Shown: positions 29,001-35,866 of the stretch, piece after piece
Layout: every line of letters begins with the position of its first letter
How positions within the stretch are numbered: position 1 is the first letter of the stretch
Source of the DNA: Thermoplasmatales archaeon
Lineage (GTDB): Archaea; Thermoplasmatota; Penumbrarchaeia; Penumbrarchaeales; Penumbrarchaeaceae
Direction: 5' to 3'
Assembly: GCA_030595715.1 (NCBI GenBank)
Contig: JAUVCN010000013.1
Location: forward strand, 1-38,231
Length of the DNA: 38,231 bases
Notes under the pieces: generated by a model
The model's database searches: none
What the model was told of the DNA's origin: nothing
Seen by the model: the letters and a program-made list of their open reading frames with translations, nothing else
Program-made: the position numbers and the translations under genes

Positions 29001-29734
29001 ACCAACTTGATTCGAACTTCAATGCACCCAGTGCCGTTTGCACTGCTGCTGTTCTCTTCGTATTCAGGACCCTTGTCAAGAATGATATTCCACTGAACAA
29101 GGGATGCCTTGAACCGATCGATATAAGGATCAAGAAAGGGTCGATGCTCGATCCACTTCCACCGGCAGCAGTGGCTGCCGGGAACGTTGAGACATCAATG
29201 TTCATTGCAGATGCTCTTTTCTCCGCCCTTGGAACACTTGGAGGTTCGCAGGGTACAATGAACAATCTCACATTCGGTAATGAACGATACCAGTATTACG
29301 AAACAATATGCGGGGGGACAGGAGCGGGTGATGGTTTCGATGGAACTGATGCCGTCCATTCCCATATGACCAATACCAGGATCACGGACCCCGAGGTTCT
29401 TGAACACAGGTACCCCGTTGTCCTGGAGGAGTTCTCCATCATGAAAGGCTCCGGTGGTAGAGGCAGGTTTACGGGTGGTAATGGTGTCAGAAGGATCATC
29501 AGGTTCAATGAACCGATGACGGTTTCGATCATCTCGGAGCACCGCAAGGTCCCACCTCTGGGCATCTGTGGTGGTGGTCCAGGGGCACTGGGAAGGAACA
29601 CTATCATCAGGAAGGATGGCACACACATCCCTCTTGATGGATGCGGTTCGATGGAGGTTGATGAGGGGGATCTTATCAGGATCGAAACCCCGGGTGGAGG
29701 TGGCTTCGGACGCATGGAGGTGAAAATGTCATGA
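26090..29734 (+). CDS. Fused HyuA-HyuB hydantoinase / 5-oxoprolinase-type ATPase
   Basis: The single chain of about 1214 residues combines the A and B halves of ATP-dependent hydantoinase/5-oxoprolinase enzymes, as in eukaryotic OPLAH, which opens 5-oxoproline to glutamate. The A half (about 1-690) shows [60 protein letters not shown] and [15 protein letters not shown], the sugar-kinase-like ATP and metal sites. The B half (about 700-1214) shows [48 protein letters not shown] and [12 protein letters not shown]-like glycine loops. The substrate could be 5-oxoproline, hydantoin or acetophenone-type. Start: ATG 26090 follows GGTGA (26074-26078) at 11 nt. ATG 26072 and ATG 26114 are in-frame alternatives. 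The stop overlaps the next start (ATGA). Confidence 0.93.
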   Translation: [1214 protein letters not shown]

Positions 29735-30312
29735 GCGCTCTCCCCTTGGGTATTATCTTGCCTCTTGTAATGTTCTTCTTCATCACCCTATTTGTACTGA
29801 TCATCATCTCATGGAGAATACAGAAAAGCAGCGGGTCGAGCAAGACATGGACCATCCACATGAAGAGAGGATCAGGACCTCACATGAATGCAAGGGACCT
29901 TATGAAGGATGTTGACGGTGACGGCATACCAGACATTGTTGAAATGGGCATGGATCATGGGGATGGGACACATAGCATCAAATGGATGATGGGGTCCTCG
30001 ATAGCAGGTCCGTCAAAGACGGATTCAACTTTCAGATGGGGTGGTGGGGAAATGATCGAGGTGAACGGAAGACGGAAGGTGAGGACATACGGGAACATCC
30101 ATGGGCCTTCGATAAGGGAGGGAAGGCCGGATCGGACCGGATACGAAGAAGTGGTCAATATTGATCCGGAAAACATACCTTCCGCAGGGTCGGATGAAGA
30201 AAACAAGGTCCTGAAAGCCATTATGGCCCTTGCAGATAGATTGGAGAAGGGTGAGATATCAAGGGAAGAATATGAAAGAATGAAGAAGTTCATCATAAAT
30301 GTCGATGAATGA
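29731..30312 (+). CDS. Small membrane protein with Ca-loop-like motif and SHOCT-like tail
   Basis: I do not recognise a named family. The 193-residue protein has one N-terminal membrane helix (about 5-28), then a soluble region with DVDGDGIPDIVEMG (about 60-73), which has the DxDxDG pattern of calcium-binding EF-hand or thrombospondin/dockerin loops. The C-terminal segment LADRLEKGEISREEYERMKK resembles the SHOCT domain, a short helical pair often at the end of membrane proteins. It overlaps the oxoprolinase gene by 4 nt (ATGA) and has a strong GGAGGTGA site (29717-29724), so it is translated from the same operon. Its role with the enzyme is unknown; a membrane partner is inference. Confidence 0.8.
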   Translation: MSALPLGIILPLVMFFFITLFVLIIISWRIQKSSGSSKTWTIHMKRGSGPHMNARDLMKDVDGDGIPDIVEMGMDHGDGTHSIKWMMGSSIAGPSKTDSTFRWGGGEMIEVNGRRKVRTYGNIHGPSIREGRPDRTGYEEVVNIDPENIPSAGSDEENKVLKAIMALADRLEKGEISREEYERMKKFIINVDE

Positions 30313-30551
30313 CCTTATCACGAGACCGCAACGATTTTTGATGTGATGTTTCCCGATATCCAGGATCCGATCCCTTTGTGATCAACGGCCAGCTTCCATT
30401 GTTTTGATCGTGAAGGAACCTGATCCAGAAGATGGATCATCAATAAAAGCCAAATCAACGATCCGAGCCTGGTTCAGATGGAGAGGCTATAAAAAGAGTT
30501 TTATATCACGTTGATGTAAACCAAGCTAGCTTTCCCCCCGGAGACTTTTGG
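30313..30551 (+). promoter_or_regulatory. Intergenic region and promoter of the 30552 gene
   Basis: A T-run (30332-30336) just after the preceding stop may end the operon transcript. Near the right end, GTTTTATATCACG (centre about 30504) is a good TATA box, predicting a start near 30530. GGAGA about 9 nt before ATG 30552 is the ribosome site. No RNA gene or convincing small frame was seen in the rest. Confidence 0.55.
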
Positions 30552-31730
30552 ATGGATAAGAACAATTTCAAGATATCCGCAGAGATATTGCAAAAGAATG
30601 CCATGAAGGCATCGATTCGCGACCTCAATGCGGAGTTTCAGATGAAAGGGGGAAAAGTGATCTACAAAACCTCCAAGAATGGAGATACATATCAGCTCTC
30701 CCATATGGATGAAGAATATCTGGAGAAGTTCAGGCTCCGTCTTCTGTTGGAACTCGGGTTGATCGAGGAGAAGGACATCCCCAAAGAGGCAAAGGAACCC
30801 ACGGGACCACCACCGAGATACGGAGAAGACCATAAACTGAGAAGAGGCTGGAACGTCAGAAGCCCAAAGGAATTCAGGGAAGGACATTACAATCGTGATG
30901 AAAAAGGAGCCAGATCCGAAGGTGACCGATATGAAAGAAGGGACCACAGGGATCAACAACAAAGAGGACACACATCACGAAACAACTACAGATCCGGACC
31001 AACAAGGGAAACCTCACCTTCAACATATGATCGGGAACATGAGGAAGTGGATGATTCAAAGACCTTCGAGGAGAGGTGGGGAAATGTATCCGAATATCTG
31101 GACCTGGTCAGGGAAGCCTTGAAAGAAGGGGCGGTCGATGACGGGGAGATCATCAAACATGCCTACAATAAAAAAGTGGACAAGGAGAAGATCCGGACAC
31201 TGAAAAAGATCCTCTGGGATAATAGATGCCGTGGACCAAGGACAAAATGTCCCCATGGAAAGAAGAAATTCAGGTTCGAGGACCTCATGAAGGTCTGCTC
31301 CGGAAAGGTTGAAGGTTGGGACAAGATAGATTCACCCTTCATCCAGTTCAATGACCTCTGGAAGGAGAACATCGAAAAGATGTATGGTGGTCTTGAGAAG
31401 AAGATCATCGATGTAGAGGGGAAGATCTCGTCCTACAAACCTGTGAACAGGAAGAAGCATGAGCATCTCAAGATACTTGTATACGATACCATTGTAACAC
31501 CGGAAGGATCCGATGAGAAAAGGGATACCCGAAAACTCTGGATCAAAGTCACCAAAGAGGAATATGAGAAGCTTATCGATGGATCGGCCATTCATGTGGA
31601 TGATCTGATATCTCTCAAAGGAAAATGCATCTATGACAGTTACTTCCATGATCACTGGGTGATCGATATCGTTGAGTTCAAGGTACTGACATCATCCGAC
31701 GGAGAATTGCTAAAATTCCCGGAATCGTGA
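30552..31730 (+). CDS. Unknown charged protein with disordered linker and Cys/His cluster
   Basis: I do not recognise a named family for this 392-residue protein. The N-terminal 80 residues look like a small folded helical domain. Residues about 85-175 form a hydrophilic Arg/Asp/Gln/Ser-rich linker (RDHRDQQQRGHTSRNNYRSG), typical of disordered RNA-binding tails. A helical region follows. A Cys/His cluster C226, C233, H235, C249 (CRGPRTKCPH... and KVCSGK) may bind metal. The C-terminus (about 290-392) is beta-rich with KLWIKVTKEEYEKL and LKGKCIYDSYFHDHWVIDI. No signal peptide or membrane helix is seen. A nucleic-acid-binding role is inference from composition. It has its own promoter and converges on the pilin-like gene with a 2-nt gap. 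Confidence 0.8.
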   Translation: MDKNNFKISAEILQKNAMKASIRDLNAEFQMKGGKVIYKTSKNGDTYQLSHMDEEYLEKFRLRLLLELGLIEEKDIPKEAKEPTGPPPRYGEDHKLRRGWNVRSPKEFREGHYNRDEKGARSEGDRYERRDHRDQQQRGHTSRNNYRSGPTRETSPSTYDREHEEVDDSKTFEERWGNVSEYLDLVREALKEGAVDDGEIIKHAYNKKVDKEKIRTLKKILWDNRCRGPRTKCPHGKKKFRFEDLMKVCSGKVEGWDKIDSPFIQFNDLWKENIEKMYGGLEKKIIDVEGKISSYKPVNRKKHEHLKILVYDTIVTPEGSDEKRDTRKLWIKVTKEEYEKLIDGSAIHVDDLISLKGKCIYDSYFHDHWVIDIVEFKVLTSSDGELLKFPES

Positions 31731-31732
31731 TC

Positions 31733-32212
31733 TCATTCGGCCAATGATACAACAAGGTGGTCCTGTCCATCATCCATTGACCTTTTGATCCGTATTCGAT
31801 ATGATCCTCCTCCGATCGTCAATCCGGACCCATCTTCCGATGTGATCGGAAATGGAGGGTCAAGGGCGAATTTTCCGGTGGATCCTGTTGTCAGGGAGTA
31901 CTGGATCAGATATCGACCGACACCTTCGGACAGAGACCCTCCAATGTTCAATTCATCCATGCTGCATGATCCAAACCCGTCGAGATCGATATCCACGTAG
32001 GATACGCTTCCGATATCTCCCGATAGGACATCCTCCATGGCCGATATCATTCGTTCTATCGATCTTGTTACCACACCTTCGGTCAGGTCCTCCGACAGGT
32101 CCCCATATGCGGAAAAGAAGATAGGGACCGCCAGTGACATCATACAGGCTCCGATCAATAATTGCATGGGTAGGTCTGATAGACCGCGGGTTGAAGCACC
32201 CGATCCTCGCAT
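31733..32212 (-). CDS. Type IV pilin-like small secreted protein
   Basis: The 159-residue protein begins with a short basic leader ending TRG, followed by LSDLPMQLLIGACMMSLAVP, a hydrophobic stretch right at the would-be mature N-terminus. This is the pattern of archaeal class III (prepilin peptidase) signals, cut after the G. An acidic residue follows at about position 3 of the mature part. The rest is a beta-rich soluble domain (DIDLDGFGSCSMDELNIGG... to IRIKRSMDDGQDHLVVSLAE). Known archaeal pilin-like proteins of this size form pili or sit in secretion systems, but no PilB/PilC partner is in the window. The start ATG 32212 is chosen because the TATA box at 32231-32240 predicts transcription near 32211, giving a leaderless message. 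An ATG two codons upstream (32218) is possible. Confidence 0.65.
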   Translation of the reverse strand: MRGSGASTRGLSDLPMQLLIGACMMSLAVPIFFSAYGDLSEDLTEGVVTRSIERMISAMEDVLSGDIGSVSYVDIDLDGFGSCSMDELNIGGSLSEGVGRYLIQYSLTTGSTGKFALDPPFPITSEDGSGLTIGGGSYRIRIKRSMDDGQDHLVVSLAE

Positions 32213-32230
32213 GTCCAAGCATCGGGTTCC

Positions 32231-32240
32231 TTGTATAAAT
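32231..32240 (-). promoter_or_regulatory. TATA box of the pilin-like gene
   Basis: The minus strand reads ATTTATACAA, about 25 nt before ATG 32212, predicting a leaderless mRNA. It lies just past the stop codon of the FtsZ-like gene, so the two need not be cotranscribed. Confidence 0.6.
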
Positions 32241-32250
32241 CATTGACAGG

Positions 32251-33210
32251 TCAGAGCGATGTGTCGGGGGTGATGTCCTCCATGTCAATGGATCTCATCA
32301 TCTCATCGAACGACCGTATGGTCCCGGCCCCTGATCGGTCGGATCCAGTCTGAACATCCTGAATGAAAGGGGATATCATGACCAATCTCCAAGAGGTCGT
32401 TCCTTCGGGTCCTTCCGTGATACCTATGTTGACACCCTCCGATCCACCGGTTGCAGATGCAAGCAGTTCATTTACCTCGGTGGTAGTAGCTGTTCTATCG
32501 ACCTCGATCACAATTGAAGATGGAGTATGGATCCGATCAAGTACACGGGGTGGTTGTCCATCCTTCATGAATTCCAGTATCGATAGATCGAATGATGAAC
32601 CACTCTCCTTCAAGAGGTTCCAGGACATTGGGGGCAATTGAACGATGGCCGACCGGGAAACGGCTCTATTTATCATTTGCAGTGAATCCATCAGTTCCTG
32701 ATGAGAGAGCTGTCCATTCTCCGATGTTTCCGGGTCCTCGCCGGTCAAGGTGACCTTGACACCGGGACTCAGAGGGCCGTTGACAAGGACCCGGGCCATA
32801 TCCCGGGACCTCTGGGTGGCTTTTCTTAAACCCTCTTCGATGATCAGAACGATCAGGGATGGTAGGCCGACCTTGACAAGAAGGGAATTGATCTCGACCG
32901 CTCCCGCGATGGAAGTGGCCCCCTCGATATCTGCAAGTATCATTACAAGAGGTCTTCCCAGAACGATCGGGGCAATATCCTCCATCTGCTTCTTGAAACA
33001 AGCTCTGGCAAGGTTCAAATTGCCACCGGAACCCTCCCCTGCAACAACATCTTCCCCTACCAGGAGTGACAGGTCCATCTCATCGGAGACCGACCTTCTA
33101 TCGGTATCCAGGAAAAGGATATTCGAACCTCTCGGCCCGAATGAAGAACCGATCCTGCAGGAATTGCCACCTATGCAGACCATCAAAGGTCCCTTCGTCG
33201 GTTCGGTCAT
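32251..33210 (-). CDS. Divergent FtsZ/tubulin-superfamily-like protein with decayed GTP signature
   Basis: The 319-residue protein follows the FtsZ layout from start to end. Residues 10-21 (MVCIGGNSCRIG) sit where FtsZ has its first glycine-rich strand-loop. ILFLDTDRRS (31-40) matches the INTDAQ segment, and VVAGEGSGGNLNLAR (55-69) matches the G-GAGGNP loop. LVMILADIEGATSIAGAVEI (88-107) occupies the place of the GGGTGTG tubulin signature. The C-terminal third has TEVNELL then GVNIGITEG and RLVMISPF, matching the FtsZ terminal domain pattern EVNEA...NIIFGA...VRVTVIATGF. The signature itself is changed (IEGATSIAG), so GTP hydrolysis is doubtful. This is my reading by eye, not a search result. 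Start ATG 33210 has GGTGGAGG immediately upstream; a TTG at 33255 has no ribosome site. It sits between a thioredoxin-like and a pilin-like gene. Confidence 0.55.
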   Translation of the reverse strand: MTEPTKGPLMVCIGGNSCRIGSSFGPRGSNILFLDTDRRSVSDEMDLSLLVGEDVVAGEGSGGNLNLARACFKKQMEDIAPIVLGRPLVMILADIEGATSIAGAVEINSLLVKVGLPSLIVLIIEEGLRKATQRSRDMARVLVNGPLSPGVKVTLTGEDPETSENGQLSHQELMDSLQMINRAVSRSAIVQLPPMSWNLLKESGSSFDLSILEFMKDGQPPRVLDRIHTPSSIVIEVDRTATTTEVNELLASATGGSEGVNIGITEGPEGTTSWRLVMISPFIQDVQTGSDRSGAGTIRSFDEMMRSIDMEDITPDTSL

Positions 33211-33251
33211 GGTCCTCCACCGACCATTGCATGCTGGATTATTAACAGTTT

Positions 33252-33905
33252 TCAAAGGAGCGACCTGATGTCGCTCTCGAGGATACTTGCGCCGGTCACA
33301 CCAACATGGGTCTTTCCCATGTTGCCATCCTTATCAAGGATATACAAGGTCGGAATCGATGAAGATGGGAAAGCGGAGTTGAATTCTGGACTGGACCTGG
33401 CGAATGTCCAGGTTGCCCCCTCATCCCTCTTGAACTCTGTTATCAATCCCATCGATTCCGAGAGATCGACCCCGACCGAGAGTATTACCATCTCCCCGAA
33501 AGAGAACCTTGTTTTCAGAATATCCAGCTCCTCCATCTGGGTCTTGCAGGGACCGCACCATGTTGCGAACAGGTCCAAAACGATGACCTTTCCTTTGTAT
33601 TGGTCCAGGAATATCTTACCACCATCGGTGGTATCGAGAATTATCGACCCTGTACCGGAGCCTGTTGGTGTATCGTTGTTGTTATCATTGTCATTTATGA
33701 TGATGTTGTCATTGCTGTCCGGTCTATTGGCATACATCACCACACTGACGGCTATGAGGGTCAGAATGATCCCGATGACGATCACCGGAGCAAATGGGAA
33801 TGGAGGCTTCTCAACAGACCTGTTCTTTCTCTTCGGACGATCATAATTACTGGCCTTATGCTTGTTCGATCTGCTTTTCACCTTGTCGGAATATGACTTC
33901 CCCAT
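33252..33905 (-). CDS. Membrane-anchored TlpA/ResA-like thioredoxin
   Basis: The 217-residue protein has a basic cytoplasmic head (about 1-35), one membrane helix (about 38-60), an Asn/Asp-rich linker (NDNIIINDNDNNND) and an extracytoplasmic thioredoxin domain (about 85-217). The active site is FATWCGPCKTQ and the cis-proline is in SSIPTLYIL, so it can exchange disulfides. TlpA/ResA proteins typically reduce or mature secreted cysteine proteins. In this window two of the tandem surface proteins have a cysteine pair and are possible clients, which is inference. The start ATG 33905 is favoured because the TATA box at 33928-33938 predicts a transcript start near it. A GTG at 33926 would lie upstream of that start. 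Confidence 0.92.
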   Translation of the reverse strand: MGKSYSDKVKSRSNKHKASNYDRPKRKNRSVEKPPFPFAPVIVIGIILTLIAVSVVMYANRPDSNDNIIINDNDNNNDTPTGSGTGSIILDTTDGGKIFLDQYKGKVIVLDLFATWCGPCKTQMEELDILKTRFSFGEMVILSVGVDLSESMGLITEFKRDEGATWTFARSSPEFNSAFPSSSIPTLYILDKDGNMGKTHVGVTGASILESDIRSLL

Positions 33906-33927
33906 GGGAGTGCATGGCACTTGCACT

Positions 33928-33938
33928 TACATATGGTT
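33928..33938 (-). promoter_or_regulatory. TATA box of the TlpA-like gene
   Basis: The minus strand reads ACCATATGTAA in this 58-nt gap after mutL. The predicted start near 33907 gives an essentially leaderless mRNA for ATG 33905. Confidence 0.5.
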
Positions 33939-33963
33939 TGGGATTAACATGTTCGAACGCGGT

Positions 33964-35805
33964 TCAAAGAACCCTTTTAAACCACTTCTCGAGAACCTTC
34001 AATGGAAGCCTGACCATGGTTGGCCTGCCATGCGCGCAATGGAGTGGGATCTCACATTTGAGCAGGTCCTCGATCAGGTCCTCCATCTCCTTGAGGGATA
34101 GACCCTCATGAGCTTTGATAGCCCCTCTGCATGCCGTCAACGCAATGAGTCGCTCCTTGATCGGCAGTTCGACCCGGAACGATTCATCGGGATATGAACA
34201 TCCCTCATGATGCTCATTTCCGGTGATCATGTCCCTGAGGACCTCATGTCCCTCTGTCCTTCCAAGGAACCTTGGAAGTCCCCTGACCGTTATCATATCC
34301 GTTCCAAAGGTCTCGAATTTGAACCCCAGGTCCTTCAGGTCCTGATCCATCCTTCTCAGGTTCTCGGAAGAGAAACCATCCAGTTCGATCTGGACCGGTT
34401 CCAGTAGTTCCTGAACGATCACCTTATCGTTCCAGTGTTTCTTCTTGAGCATCTCCAATCTGATCCGCTCATGGGCTGCATGTTGATCGATCAGCAGAAG
34501 GTCAGCCCCGATCTCGCACAGGATGTAGGACCGATCAAGCTGCCCGATGATCCTTATCCTCTTCCTGCCCGGTCCGGTAGGAAGACCAGGGGATAATTTG
34601 TCCATTCCCTCGATGGAAGGGACCTCGTTCCAGGGTCCGGGAGTGGTGTCCTGTGGTCTTACCTCATCTTCCATCAGAGGAACCTGCCTGGGAGACCTGT
34701 CAATGGGCGTTCTATCCTCTTTTGACATCAGGTAGATACCCGATCCCATATTATCTTCCGGAGTCTCTGCTGCAGGTGTGGGTCTCCTCAGCTTTCTCCC
34801 TTTTCCGGAGAAGAGGGTTCTCGAGACCATGGATTCCAGCGAGTTGAGGACCGCACCCTCGTTGCTGAACTTCACAATATCCTTCGTTGGATGGACATTG
34901 GCATCCACATCCTTGCCGTCCATTTCAACGAAGATCACGGCAAGAGGGAATCTGCCTTTCATCAACCTGCTGCCGTAACCCCTTCTGATCGCCTCCACCA
35001 TGGATCGGTCCTTCACCACCCTTCCCCCGACGGATATGGTGATACCTCCGGAATTGGACCTTGTCTCCCATGGAAGTGATATCAATCCGGTCATTCTCAT
35101 TCCAGATACATCCCCGGATTCGAGCTGAATCATTCCCTTGGCGGTTTTCACGCCAAGGACCTCGGCGGCCCGATGCCGGGTGTCATCCGATGATATGCCC
35201 GAAAGCCTATCATCTCCATCGATGAACATCTTGAAACCAGTATGTGGATTCACCAGCATCAATCTCTGGAAGATATCCATGCAGGCGGCCTTTTCGGCCT
35301 GTACCGACCTGAGGAACTTCTTCCTGGCAGGAACGTTCTCGAAGAGATCGGTGACGGTTATCCGGGTGCCTTCGGGACAGCCAGCATCTTCCATCGTCAG
35401 GATCCTTCCCGCGGATACGACTATCCTGGTTCCATTCTCCTCAGGCGATCCCTTCTCCCTTGTCAGTAGCTCCACATTGGCAACTGCGGAAATGGATGCG
35501 AGAGCCTCGCCCCTGAAACCCAGTGTCGATAGCTTGTTCAGGTCCTCGATCGTGGATATCTTGGATGTGGAGTGCCTTATGAATGCCACCTCCGCATCCT
35601 CTCTTGACATTCCGTCTCCGTCATCTATCACGGTGATCCGACCTATCCCACCCTTGTCGAAATAGATCGTGATCGATGTTGCTGATGCATCAATGGAATT
35701 CTCCACGAGCTCCTTGATCACACTTGAGGGAGAACCCACTACCTCCCCGGCGGCGATCTTGTTGACCGTTACCCGGTCAAGGACCCTTATCCTCCTTGGC
35801 ATCAT
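33964..35805 (-). CDS. mutL: DNA mismatch repair protein MutL (endonuclease type)
   Basis: MutL couples MutS mismatch recognition to strand processing. The 613-residue protein has a GHKL ATPase domain with IAAGEVVGSPSSVIKELVEN, NSIDAS, DDGDGMS and GFRGEALASISAVA, a transducer domain (to about 330), a linker, and a C-terminal dimerisation/endonuclease domain. The nuclease motif DQHA-X2-E-X4-E is complete from residue 440 (DQHAAHERIRLE). The supporting ACRGAIKAHE and CAHGRP motifs are also present (usually CPHGRP). The frame extends upstream to 36054, but family similarity starts at MPRRIRVLDRVTVNKIA. ATG 35805 (or the adjacent 35802) is leaderless relative to the AT-rich promoter near 35826. 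MutS is not in the window. MutL is patchy in archaea and commonly regarded as bacterial-derived. Confidence 0.96.
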   Translation of the reverse strand: MMPRRIRVLDRVTVNKIAAGEVVGSPSSVIKELVENSIDASATSITIYFDKGGIGRITVIDDGDGMSREDAEVAFIRHSTSKISTIEDLNKLSTLGFRGEALASISAVANVELLTREKGSPEENGTRIVVSAGRILTMEDAGCPEGTRITVTDLFENVPARKKFLRSVQAEKAACMDIFQRLMLVNPHTGFKMFIDGDDRLSGISSDDTRHRAAEVLGVKTAKGMIQLESGDVSGMRMTGLISLPWETRSNSGGITISVGGRVVKDRSMVEAIRRGYGSRLMKGRFPLAVIFVEMDGKDVDANVHPTKDIVKFSNEGAVLNSLESMVSRTLFSGKGRKLRRPTPAAETPEDNMGSGIYLMSKEDRTPIDRSPRQVPLMEDEVRPQDTTPGPWNEVPSIEGMDKLSPGLPTGPGRKRIRIIGQLDRSYILCEIGADLLLIDQHAAHERIRLEMLKKKHWNDKVIVQELLEPVQIELDGFSSENLRRMDQDLKDLGFKFETFGTDMITVRGLPRFLGRTEGHEVLRDMITGNEHHEGCSYPDESFRVELPIKERLIALTACRGAIKAHEGLSLKEMEDLIEDLLKCEIPLHCAHGRPTMVRLPLKVLEKWFKRVL

Positions 35806-35816
35806 TTGCCGAAGGT

Positions 35817-35833
35817 AAGGATAAATATTAAGG
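35817..35833. promoter_or_regulatory. Bidirectional promoter core, mutL / lhr
   Basis: AGGATAAATATTAAGGG gives TATA-like sequence on both strands. Leftward it predicts a start at about 35800-35805, at the mutL ATG. Rightward it predicts a start near 35853, about 14 nt before the lhr TTG start. The two genes are probably fired from one AT-rich core. Confidence 0.6.
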
Positions 35834-35866
35834 GTTTTCAGTCCTTCCGAGCTCCGGAGTGAACCA

